Below are positions 9,680 through 20,494 of a stretch of 55,893 nt of DNA, piece by piece. Position numbers and translations under genes: made by a program. The DNA comes from GCA-2699365 sp036160955 (lineage in GTDB: Bacteria; Verrucomicrobiota; Verrucomicrobiia; Opitutales; Coraliomargaritaceae). Numbering within the stretch: the stretch's first letter is position 1; each line of letters begins with the position of its first letter. The DNA lies in the NCBI GenBank assembly GCA_036160955.1, contig JAYYDJ010000047.1, forward strand, positions 1 through 55,893, in the 5' to 3' direction. The notes under the pieces were generated by a model that saw nothing but the letters and a program-made list of their open reading frames with translations, was not told where the DNA came from and made no database searches.

Positions 9680-9726
9680 AGCTAGTACCCAGTTTGGGAA
9701 GTTTAAGAGGTGTAACCCTCCTAGCT
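9680..9726 (-). promoter_or_regulatory. Predicted three-way-junction RNA in the rplL leader
   Basis: Read on the transcribed strand, AGCTAG (9726-9721) pairs with CTAGCT (9685-9680) to close a junction holding two hairpins. The first is GAGG-GTTACA-CCTC (9720-9707), extendable by an outer G-U and A-U pair if the closing stem gives way. The second is CCCA-AAC-TGGG (9698-9688). The fold ends 20 bases before the rplL ATG, so it could affect ribosome access. Just upstream, TTCGGT and ACCGAA (roughly 9732-9763) can form another stem. Pairings were found by eye; a cis-regulatory role is inference. Confidence 0.45.
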
Positions 9727-9809
9727 GGATTTTCGGTTGATGTTGTTTTTGTGCATACGACCGAATAGACCGAATGCAATATATTATTATTAAGAATTAA
9801 TTATTATAA

Positions 9810-10331
9810 TTAGCTGTCCCCGTTTTCCTTGCGGACTTTAGCTTGAAGAATATTGACTACATTTTGCGGCACAGCATTTAGAACGCGAACCAGACCAGTG
9901 CCTGGTTGAGTAAGGAGTCCTAGTAGTTGCGCACGAAGCGACTCAAGGCCTGGAAGTTTTGCGAGAGCTTCAATCTGAGCCTTATCCAAAGCTTTCTCAT
10001 TGAGTATACCAGCCTTGATTTCAACCTTCTCTTTTTTCTTAAAGAAGGTTCCAAGTGCCTTGGCAACACCCGAAGGATTGTTACCTCCAACAATAATGGC
10101 AGTTGGTCCAGTCAAGTGTTCCGCCATATCGGGTAGCGCCTTAGACTCTGCAGCCACGCCAAAAATAGTATTTTTAACTACGTGAAATTCCGCATCATGT
10201 TCTGCTAATTGTGCTCGTAATTCAGCAATTTCATCAACAGTAATACGATCGTAATTGGTCAGATATACATATTCTGATTTGTTGAGGTGCTCGTTTACCT
10301 CTTCAACAAGATATTTTTTTTCTGGTCTCAT
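9810..10331 (-). CDS. rplJ: 50S ribosomal protein L10
   Basis: L10 anchors the L7/L12 dimers to 23S rRNA. The 173-residue product has the N-terminal rRNA-binding domain (RPEKKYLVEEVNEHL, YVYLTNYDRITVDEIAELR) and a C-terminal stalk-binding helix. It starts only 15 bases after the rplA stop, so there is no room for the long L10-binding leader seen upstream of rplJ in E. coli. A weak purine stretch, GAGGGA, lies about 10 bases before the ATG. It is part of the rplK-rplA-rplJ-rplL run. Confidence 0.97.
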   Translation of the reverse strand: MRPEKKYLVEEVNEHLNKSEYVYLTNYDRITVDEIAELRAQLAEHDAEFHVVKNTIFGVAAESKALPDMAEHLTGPTAIIVGGNNPSGVAKALGTFFKKKEKVEIKAGILNEKALDKAQIEALAKLPGLESLRAQLLGLLTQPGTGLVRVLNAVPQNVVNILQAKVRKENGDS

Positions 10332-10346
10332 TTTATTAGTCCCTCG

Positions 10347-11051
<705 letters not shown>

Positions 11052-11056
11052 GTTAA

Positions 11057-11064
11057 TCTCCTCT
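11057..11064 (-). promoter_or_regulatory. Strong Shine-Dalgarno sequence of rplA
   Basis: AGAGGAGA lies five bases before the rplA ATG on the transcribed strand. It is the only textbook Shine-Dalgarno sequence I find among the ribosomal and RNA polymerase genes here. It shows that at least some initiation in this organism can use the anti-Shine-Dalgarno sequence. Confidence 0.8.
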
Positions 11065-11083
11065 AGGTTGGGTTAAAAATAAT

Positions 11084-12087
<1,004 letters not shown>

Positions 12088-12151
12088 CTTGAGCTATAAT
12101 TATGGTAACAAGAACGATATGTTTAAACAGTTAGGAAAATGCTTGTTAATC

Positions 12152-12355
12152 CTAACGCACCCAATCAGTGAGTAACTGAACACCGTTCATTAATGAAAAA
12201 TCCGTCAGTGCAATAAAAGAACCCAGGAGCACAGTAGCTAGGAGAACCACGATAGTTGAGTCACGCAATTCCGTCTTGGTCGGCCAAGTGGCTTTCTTCA
12301 GTTCGGTCATCGTCTCTTTGTAAAAGAGACGAATACTAGTAAATGGATTTTTCAT
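12152..12355 (-). CDS. secE: Preprotein translocase subunit SecE
   Basis: SecE is the small clamp subunit of the SecYEG channel. From the ATG at 12355 the protein is 67 residues: an amphipathic N-terminal part ending in ELKKATWPTKTEL, the family signature, and one membrane span (STIVVLLATVLLGSFIAL). An upstream in-frame start at 12394 would run into the tRNA-Trp gene; its extra residues are only the translated 3' half of that tRNA, so I reject it. It sits 9 bases after tRNA-Trp and before nusG. Confidence 0.93.
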   Translation of the reverse strand: MKNPFTSIRLFYKETMTELKKATWPTKTELRDSTIVVLLATVLLGSFIALTDFSLMNGVQLLTDWVR

Positions 12356-12362
12356 TATGATG

Positions 12363-12442
<80 letters not shown>

Positions 12443-12527
12443 TTGGGCACCTGTTGTGGAGTTAAAGACAGTGAAGCCGAGAGATCTATCGAGCTCTCGG
12501 CATCCACTAGTAAATTGTTAATAAAGC

Positions 12528-13724
<1,197 letters not shown>

Positions 13725-13770
13725 AGTTGTTTATAATTTAGAGATTGTGTTAGATATTATGTTCGTTGAG

Positions 13771-13845
<75 letters not shown>

Positions 13846-14080
13846 ACATCATGTAATGAATTTTGAGGATTCGGGCTTCAAACAGCCGTATAGGTTGAAA
13901 TTTTGGAAAGCTAGGGAAAGTGATCTTACGTTTTTAGCCAGTCAACACTAATTTCTAAAAAAACCAATTTCAGCGCCTATTAGGGGAAAATTACTTCTGG
14001 AAGCCCTTAGTTATCAGTATTCAGTCTACTTATTCGTGATTCACATTAAAATCGTGTTATCTAAACATTCAATCCATCAT

Positions 14081-14782
14081 TTAACTCAATAATTTTCTCA
14101 AAAACAATGCTCTATGCGCCTCACAAGGTCCGTATTTGAGTATCGCCTCGCGATGCAACTTTGTCCCATAGCCTTTGTGCTTCTCAAAGCTATACACTGG
14201 GTACTGTTTAGCCAATAGCTGCATACTCTTGTCACGCATCTGTTTAGCAGCGATGCTAGCCATTGCTATTACCAGCGACTTACTATCGCCTTTAACGATT
14301 CCCTTGTGCACGAAAGGCCATGGTCGAAGCGAGCGCCCATCCACCAGTAATTTAATAGAACGGGAGCTCTGCGGTAAATCTCTACCTGTGTCGGGCTTGG
14401 GCAGACTCCAATCTCTCGCTCTTTTTGCAAGTAGCTCTGCGGTGCGCTGCATTGCTAGGCGCGTCGCGCCTGATATATTGTGCTCGTCGATTTCAGCGAC
14501 AGTAGCTTCCGCAACCGCAAAATCTATTAGCCCTGCTCTCTTTAGTGACTCCAACGACTTAAATTGGATTGCTCTTGCTGACGCGCTTAGCTGCTTAGAA
14601 TCGTTGATCTTAGCACTGAGCTCGAGCGCTTGAGGATTGTCAAAAAAATTAATAGGTAAAACACAGGCGCCCGCCATCACTGGTCCGGCGAGGCATCCCC
14701 GCCCTACCTCGTCGATACCCAACAAGAAAGCATTATCGGAGAAGCAATTACTATCATGCATTTGCAACGCTGAGAGTGGCAT
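14081..14782 (-). CDS. rnhB: Ribonuclease HII
   Basis: RNase HII cuts RNA in DNA-RNA hybrids and starts removal of single ribonucleotides from DNA. The signature GIDEVGRGCLAGPVMAGA with the catalytic Asp-Glu pair is near the N terminus. LVDGR, IVKGDSKSL and AAKQMRDKSM supply the remaining acidic positions, and HKGYGTKLHR is the usual C-terminal motif. An ATG at 14782 gives 233 residues. ATG 14761 is also possible, while the longest frame starts with GTG at 14839 and adds an unlikely hydrophobic stretch. The next gene upstream encodes the paralogous RNase HIII. Confidence 0.93.
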   Translation of the reverse strand: MPLSALQMHDSNCFSDNAFLLGIDEVGRGCLAGPVMAGACVLPINFFDNPQALELSAKINDSKQLSASARAIQFKSLESLKRAGLIDFAVAEATVAEIDEHNISGATRLAMQRTAELLAKRARDWSLPKPDTGRDLPQSSRSIKLLVDGRSLRPWPFVHKGIVKGDSKSLVIAMASIAAKQMRDKSMQLLAKQYPVYSFEKHKGYGTKLHREAILKYGPCEAHRALFLRKLLS

Positions 14783-14934
14783 AAATAAAAATAGATCATG
14801 CCTAATTGGAGCGGCAACAAATAAAAAAATGAAAATCACTGCATGCCATTAAATAGAAATGTACAGAGCCAGCTATTAATCGCCTATTTTGTACAAACCA
14901 AAAAGACTTAAAACAGACCAAAGGGTTCATTTTC

Positions 14935-15924
14935 TTAATATTTATACCAGCTAGGCTTTGCTGGAGGCTCCAAACCGCGCGCCGTGTATGCGGTCTTAAA
15001 ATGGAGCTTTGCATATTCGCTAAGAGCCTCCTCACCCTTATCTTTAACTATCTGCTTTGCCTGAGCAAGTACTTTGCCACCAGCGCCCTTAAGTAGAGGC
15101 TCACCAAACTGTTCGGAGAGGCGCTTCATCTCGCGAACATAAACCGCTCGCGCTATTATAGACGCAGCAGCAACTACCGGATCGGACTCAGCTTTTGTTC
15201 GACTGATCAATTTGAAATCCTTACGATCTTTAATATATGCATCTACCAATTTTTGTTTCGTGAATTGATCCAACAATCCCCACGGAGCTGCACGCTTATC
15301 CAGCGCTTGCAAAAGTGATTTCCCATGGTACCAAGCCAGAAGCTTGTTAAGATTACGATCAAACTTAATATAAAGCTCGTTGTACTTTGGCATCCGCGCA
15401 AACGCAGTCTTAAAAACCACGCCCTTCGTCTGGCGAATCGCCTTATCTAGCTTTAAAATACTACTATCAGTAAGTTTTTTACTATCGGCGACGCCTAGCT
15501 CTATCCATTGACGCACCATATCGCCATCCGCAACAACGCAAGCAGTCACTAATGGCCCAAAAAGGTCACCTTTCCCGCTCTCATCGCAGCCAGCATGTAA
15601 CTCAAACCACTCAGGGTTATGCACTTCTTCATATCCAAGCAGCGCCTCACCAGTAATTTCAGCCTCTAAAATATCACGCACAAAATCTTCCGTTTTTTTG
15701 CCTGAAACGACAAGCTTTCCACTTTGGTATCCAACTACATTAACTTTATCTCCCTTAAATGCGAACAATGAGTGAGCCACATCATAATGAAACCAAGGAC
15801 CTTTTTTACCCGCTTCTAAATAATCGGCTAATTGATCCAGTTGAGCGTCGTTTAGCTTAATAGTGTAAATAGTTTTAAGCTTTGGACCTGTGTCCTCGTC
15901 CATCTGTGACTTCTTTTTTGGCAT
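14935..15924 (-). CDS. rnhC: Ribonuclease HIII
   Basis: RNase HIII hydrolyses RNA in RNA-DNA hybrids. The 329-residue protein has the N-terminal TBP-like substrate-binding domain (about 15-100, IYTIKLNDAQLDQLADYL) and the catalytic domain with GCDESGKGDLFGPLV, the HIII version of the active-site motif, plus ESDPVVAAASIIARAV. Family knowledge: HIII is common in Firmicutes and Chlamydiae and less so elsewhere. It lies 152 bases upstream of rnhB on the same strand and is divergent from the ATP-grasp gene starting near 16014. Confidence 0.93.
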   Translation of the reverse strand: MPKKKSQMDEDTGPKLKTIYTIKLNDAQLDQLADYLEAGKKGPWFHYDVAHSLFAFKGDKVNVVGYQSGKLVVSGKKTEDFVRDILEAEITGEALLGYEEVHNPEWFELHAGCDESGKGDLFGPLVTACVVADGDMVRQWIELGVADSKKLTDSSILKLDKAIRQTKGVVFKTAFARMPKYNELYIKFDRNLNKLLAWYHGKSLLQALDKRAAPWGLLDQFTKQKLVDAYIKDRKDFKLISRTKAESDPVVAAASIIARAVYVREMKRLSEQFGEPLLKGAGGKVLAQAKQIVKDKGEEALSEYAKLHFKTAYTARGLEPPAKPSWYKY

Positions 15925-16013
15925 ACTCTACTAAGAGTAGATTGCCTGCCTTGGGGCAAGCGGTAATTCTGGCTCCGTACTTTCTCTGGCATAACTTGTG
16001 CTTACTCAACCCT

Positions 16014-17459
16014 GTGTTTGATTCCTATGAAAAAGGCCCCTTTTTTGACGAAATGTACAGTGATACTGGGAAATCGCCCTTCCCTCACTATGCGCGCTTA
16101 CTGGAGCAATACACGAACTACAATGCTGAAAGCTTAAGTAATAAACAGCGCCTCATCGAAAATGCTTTTTTAGAAGAAGGCATCACTTTTACTGTGTATG
16201 GTGACACGCAGGGAACCGAACGGATCTTTCCTTTTGATCTAATCCCCCGAATTATTCCTCCTGGCGAATGGCAACTAATTGAAGAAGGGTTAACGCAGCG
16301 CCTCATTGCCCTAAACCTATTTCTTCATGATATATACCATGAAGGACAAATTATAAAAGATCAAGTAGTGCCAGAATCGGTTATCAAATCAGCGGCTCAT
16401 TATCGACCAGAAATGCATGGAGTAAATGTTTCAAAAGATATTTACATTCAGATTTGTGGCACTGATCTAATTCGAGATGACTCAGGAAACTATTTATGCC
16501 TAGAAGACAATGCAAGATGTCCATCAGGGGTTTCCTATTTACTGGAAAATCGCGAAGCAATGAAGCGCGCTTTCCCAAATCTTTATAGTCAGTATAATGT
16601 TCAACCGGTTGATGATTATCCCGATTTACTACTGAAAACTATGCAGCATCTATCACCCAGACAAGGGCGATCGCCAGTCTGTGTTTTACTCACCCCTGGT
16701 GCTTATAACAGTGCGTACTTCGAACATACTTTTTTAGCGCGTAAAATGGGTATAGAAATCGTCGAAGGACGCGATCTTGTCGTACATGAAGGCTATGTTT
16801 ATATGCGAACAACAAAAGGACTGGAGCAAGTAGATGTCATTTACAGGCGCTTAGATGATGATTTTATCGATCCTTTATGCTTTCGTGAAGATTCAACTCT
16901 AGGTGTTCCAGGATTAATGGATGCTTATGTGAGAGGCAATGTAGCCTTAGCAAACGCTGTCGGTACGGGTGTTGCAGATGATAAAGTCATCTATGCCTAT
17001 GTACCAGAAATTATTAAATACTACCTCGACCAATCACCGATCTTAAAGAACGTCACCACTTATTTAGCATGGCGAAAAGAAGACCGCGCTTATATGCTTA
17101 ACAACCTTGACTCACTCGTCGTTAAGTCAGCTAACGAATCAGGCGGATATGGTATGTTGATGGGTCCTAGCGCTACGAAGAAAGAGAGGGCTGAATTTGC
17201 TAAAAAAATAAAAAGTGAACCAAGAAATTTTATTGCGCAACCAGTGATCTCTCTGTCAAGGCATCCAACTATTTGCGAGGACTTAAGCATTGAAGGTCGA
17301 CATGTAGATTTACGCCCCTTTGTGCTCTACGGCGATCAAATAGAAATTATTCCAGGAGGACTCACACGTGTTGCTCTAAACAAAGGATCCTTAATTGTAA
17401 ACTCCTCTCAAGGAGGAGGAAGTAAGGACACTTGGGTATTAAATGATTCAGCATCCTGA
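16014..17459 (+). CDS. Circularly permuted ATP-grasp protein (COG2308-like)
   Basis: This belongs to the circularly permuted ATP-grasp family, predicted to form an amide or peptide bond with ATP; substrates are unknown. Visible motifs are GTDLIRDDSGNYLCLEDNAR followed by CPSGVSYLLENR, then VIYRRLDDDFIDPLCF, SGGYGMLMGP and DLRPFVLYG. I choose GTG 16014 (VFDSYEKGPFFDEMYSD) because the homology-like sequence starts there; ATG 16053 is the fallback. The longer frame from 15882 overlaps rnhC and adds unconvincing sequence. No Shine-Dalgarno is clear. It is followed after 5 bases by the alpha-E gene and then a transglutaminase, the standard trio of this system. Confidence 0.85.
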   Translation: MFDSYEKGPFFDEMYSDTGKSPFPHYARLLEQYTNYNAESLSNKQRLIENAFLEEGITFTVYGDTQGTERIFPFDLIPRIIPPGEWQLIEEGLTQRLIALNLFLHDIYHEGQIIKDQVVPESVIKSAAHYRPEMHGVNVSKDIYIQICGTDLIRDDSGNYLCLEDNARCPSGVSYLLENREAMKRAFPNLYSQYNVQPVDDYPDLLLKTMQHLSPRQGRSPVCVLLTPGAYNSAYFEHTFLARKMGIEIVEGRDLVVHEGYVYMRTTKGLEQVDVIYRRLDDDFIDPLCFREDSTLGVPGLMDAYVRGNVALANAVGTGVADDKVIYAYVPEIIKYYLDQSPILKNVTTYLAWRKEDRAYMLNNLDSLVVKSANESGGYGMLMGPSATKKERAEFAKKIKSEPRNFIAQPVISLSRHPTICEDLSIEGRHVDLRPFVLYGDQIEIIPGGLTRVALNKGSLIVNSSQGGGSKDTWVLNDSAS

Positions 17460-17464
17460 TAACT

Positions 17465-18442
17465 ATGCTTTCAAGAGTTGCAAATAGCTTATACTGGCTG
17501 AGCCGATATTTAGAACGCGCGGAAAACTTAGCTCGCTTAGTAGAGGTCAACCGCTATGAATCACTCGAAAATAGCGACCCAAATCCGTGGCGCCCCTTAC
17601 TTTATACTACTTGTACCGAAGATAGCTTTAATGAGTCCAAAGAAACTGATGTTGGAATGTTTATTTCTTTTTCGGAGGACAACCCGGATTCGATTCGTGA
17701 ATGTATAGCGCAAGCAAGGGAAAATGCGCGTATGGTACGCGATCAAATTTCAGAAGAAATATGGCGTGAACTCAACCGCTTCCACCTATTTATCAAGTCA
17801 AATGATGCATCACACTTGTGGCAAACGCAACCGGAGACTTTTCACCGCCGCACGATTGAATTTTGTATGCTTCTATCAGGGCTCATAAATGCTACCGTCT
17901 TACACGATGAAGGATGGCACTTTATGCAAATAGGTAAATTTATTGAGCGAGCTGATAAAACAACTCGTGTATTAGATATGCTCGCTTACCAAGATCAAGC
18001 TCCGCGCACCAAACTTGCATCAGCTCTCAAATCGTGCTCTGCTTTTAATGCGTTTCAAGCGGAGTACCGTAGTGGTATTAGCTTAGAAAACGCAATGAGT
18101 TTTCTTCTATTTTCACCCTCGTTTCCACGCTCCGTACGCTTTTGCATTCAACAACTGGACGTCCACCTGCATGCCGTATCCGGAAGCCCTACTGGAAGTT
18201 ACAGTAATGAAGCAGAGCGTATTAATGGAAGCACCTTAGCCCAACTCACTTTCTCCAGTTCTTTGAACGTATTACAAGTTGGCTATCACGATTATATCGA
18301 CTCACTACAGAAACAGTTTAATGAAATTGGGCAACAGGTGTTTGATAACTATATACTTCTACCGTTAGAAATACGTAGTGAAGTTACTTGTGATAATCGG
18401 TGGCAACCATACAAACGACAGCAACAGCAACAGCAACAATAG
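17465..18442 (+). CDS. Alpha-E domain protein (DUF403 type)
   Basis: This is an all-helical protein of the alpha-E family, which almost always accompanies the permuted ATP-grasp. The start MLSRVANSLYWLSRYLERAE is diagnostic, and the 325-residue length is typical. Its biochemical role is unknown; the proposed role is as partner or substrate scaffold in a peptide-forming pathway. The C terminus ends in Arg followed by seven Gln, encoded by a CAGCAA repeat. It begins 5 bases after the ATP-grasp stop and ends 7 bases before the transglutaminase ATG, so the three genes form one operon. Confidence 0.88.
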   Translation: MLSRVANSLYWLSRYLERAENLARLVEVNRYESLENSDPNPWRPLLYTTCTEDSFNESKETDVGMFISFSEDNPDSIRECIAQARENARMVRDQISEEIWRELNRFHLFIKSNDASHLWQTQPETFHRRTIEFCMLLSGLINATVLHDEGWHFMQIGKFIERADKTTRVLDMLAYQDQAPRTKLASALKSCSAFNAFQAEYRSGISLENAMSFLLFSPSFPRSVRFCIQQLDVHLHAVSGSPTGSYSNEAERINGSTLAQLTFSSSLNVLQVGYHDYIDSLQKQFNEIGQQVFDNYILLPLEIRSEVTCDNRWQPYKRQQQQQQQ

Positions 18443-18449
18443 TTAGCAA

Positions 18450-19304
18450 ATGCGCCTAAAAGTACACCATCGCACTGAATACGCATATACTAATCCCGTA
18501 TCTAGTAATAATAATGAGCTACGCTTAAGTCCCAAATTAACGCCGCATCAAAAGGTTGAATCAAACTTTATTAGCGTTCTTCCGGCTACCCGCCTGACAC
18601 GCTTTACTGATCTAAACTTCAATAGAGTGCACTATTTTACTGTTCCACAAGCGCACGACAATCTCATTATCGACAGTCGATTTATAGTAGAAACAAAAAA
18701 ACCTTTTGCCAATGAAACACTGCCTTATGGATACGCTTATGATCAATTAAAAGAATGCACTAAAATTGACGCTTGTCATACATACTTACAAGATAGTCGA
18801 TTTGTCGAAAAAACACCACAAATATGGAGAGAAGCACTCGATATTAGGGCAGACTCGAATGATGTTTTTGAGATCAGTTATGCGCTGATGCATTTCATAT
18901 TTTCAGACTTTACGTATGCCTCAGGCACGACAGAAGTCACAACTCATGCTAGCGAGGTAATTAAAGGACGCACGGGAGTATGTCAGGATTTTGCCCATGC
19001 AATGGCTGCTTATTGCCGTAGTATAAATATTCCCGCTCGATATGTGAGTGGCTATTTTTATGATTCTACAAGGGACCAAAGTCTTCGAGGCTCAGAAGCA
19101 TCGCACGCATGGGTTGAAATATATGCAGGCGAGTACGGATGGGTTGGATTAGATCCAACTAATTGTAAGGTAGTCGATGATACCTATGTAGTGCTCGCTT
19201 ATGGGCGTGATTACCGTGACGTCGCACCTGTAATTGGCACCTATTATGGCGATGGAGGGAGTCATCTTAAGATACGCGTTATAGTCGAATGCTTGCGGAC
19301 ATAA
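18450..19304 (+). CDS. Transglutaminase-like cysteine protease-fold protein
   Basis: The 284-residue protein has an N-terminal beta domain (HHRTEYAYTNPVSSNNNELR, the Bact_transglu_N type) and a transglutaminase-like core with catalytic Cys178 (TGVCQDFAHAM), His219 (SHAWVEIY) and Asp235 (WVGLDPTN). Such proteins in this neighbourhood are predicted to cleave or transfer peptide amides. No signal peptide or membrane span is seen, so the product is probably cytoplasmic. It is the last gene of the ATP-grasp operon. Confidence 0.88.
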   Translation: MRLKVHHRTEYAYTNPVSSNNNELRLSPKLTPHQKVESNFISVLPATRLTRFTDLNFNRVHYFTVPQAHDNLIIDSRFIVETKKPFANETLPYGYAYDQLKECTKIDACHTYLQDSRFVEKTPQIWREALDIRADSNDVFEISYALMHFIFSDFTYASGTTEVTTHASEVIKGRTGVCQDFAHAMAAYCRSINIPARYVSGYFYDSTRDQSLRGSEASHAWVEIYAGEYGWVGLDPTNCKVVDDTYVVLAYGRDYRDVAPVIGTYYGDGGSHLKIRVIVECLRT

Positions 19305-19361
19305 GCCAGTAGTGAATTCTAAGTTCGACGGACACAATCACTTGGTCTACTGTAATTAGTA

Positions 19362-20423
19362 ATGACCTTAGTAAATGGCGAAATTACCTCCCTGCAGAAT
19401 AGCTTGCTTAAATGGTACAAAAAAGAGCAACGACCATTACCGTGGCGAGTGAGTCCTAGTCTATACAAAACAGTAGTTTCCGAGCTTATGGCTCAACAAA
19501 CTAAAATTAGTACTATGTTACCATATTTCGAGCGATGGATGCAGCGTTTTCCCAGCTTTGAATCCCTTGCTAAGGCACCTAGTGAAGATGTACTAAAGCA
19601 ATGGGAAGGACTTGGGTACTATAGTCGTGCTCGAAATCTTCATGCTCTGGCTAAGGAAATTATACTAATGGACCTTCCACCGCAAACAGCAGAGAAATGG
19701 CAATTGCTTCCTGGCATAGGTCCCTACACAGCTGCAGCTATTAGCTCTATAGCCCAAGGCATACCAGAAGCCGTAGTCGATGGAAACGTAGTGCGCCTAG
19801 TCGCACGTTTAACAAATGACCATAGAACATTTAAAAATAATTCAAATGCTGTCAAAACCATAGCTCCACTTGCAAAAAAACTCTTAAACCATGCTTCTCC
19901 CGGCGAGCATAATCAAGCAATGATGGAGCTTGGGGCTACTCTTTGCACAAAAACAAAGCCAAAATGTAGTCAATGCCCAGTGAAAACCTTGTGTCTAGCT
20001 AGTGCACAAGGTGATCCCCATGTCCTTCCCAAAATAAATAGAGCAGCAACTAGCAGCGTTACTATCGACAGAGCTTGGATAAAGAATAAAAATCGTTTAC
20101 TTCTCTACCTTAATTCTGCGGACGCGCATCAACTTGCAGGTCAATATGAATTACCTAGCCTCGAGAGCCTGGGAGCTAAGACTCCGAACGAAACGCCCTT
20201 TGCAATTAGAACTAGAGCCATAACCAATCGGCGAATCAAAGAACGTATCCATAGTGGAGAATCACTAAGCAATCAGAAACTGCTATTTCAAAGCGAGCAC
20301 CAGTGGATCTGCTTAGAACGGATTAATAGTATTACTCTTTCGGGACCGCATCGAAGATGGGTGCAGGAATTTTTAGAGGAACCATGGGTACTCAATGACA
20401 GAAAACAAGCAATAAAAATGTAG
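19362..20423 (+). CDS. mutY: Adenine DNA glycosylase MutY
   Basis: MutY removes adenine mispaired with 8-oxoguanine. The 353-residue protein has the HhH-GPD domain with catalytic Glu41 (SELMAQQTK), the helix-hairpin-helix LPGIGPYTAAA, catalytic Asp140 (VVDGNVVR) and a 4Fe-4S loop with Cys195, Cys202, Cys205 and Cys211 in the normal 6-2-5 spacing. The C-terminal 130 residues should be the NUDIX-like 8-oxoG reader but are diverged. It stands 57 bases after the transglutaminase gene and 71 bases before the GspE-like gene. Confidence 0.94.
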   Translation: MTLVNGEITSLQNSLLKWYKKEQRPLPWRVSPSLYKTVVSELMAQQTKISTMLPYFERWMQRFPSFESLAKAPSEDVLKQWEGLGYYSRARNLHALAKEIILMDLPPQTAEKWQLLPGIGPYTAAAISSIAQGIPEAVVDGNVVRLVARLTNDHRTFKNNSNAVKTIAPLAKKLLNHASPGEHNQAMMELGATLCTKTKPKCSQCPVKTLCLASAQGDPHVLPKINRAATSSVTIDRAWIKNKNRLLLYLNSADAHQLAGQYELPSLESLGAKTPNETPFAIRTRAITNRRIKERIHSGESLSNQKLLFQSEHQWICLERINSITLSGPHRRWVQEFLEEPWVLNDRKQAIKM

Positions 20424-20494
20424 TCTGTCTTATGCTTTTGAAACTTGCCACATTAGTACACTCATTGCACTCATAAATACACTCGCAAAACCAT

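Noticed and set aside
13940..13945. TTGACT upstream of tRNA-Thr as a -35 box
   Set aside because: No credible -10 box at 16-18 bases; TAAGAT is only 11 bases away.
15882..16013. Longer N terminus for the ATP-grasp protein
   Set aside because: It overlaps the divergent rnhC start and is unlike the family N terminus.
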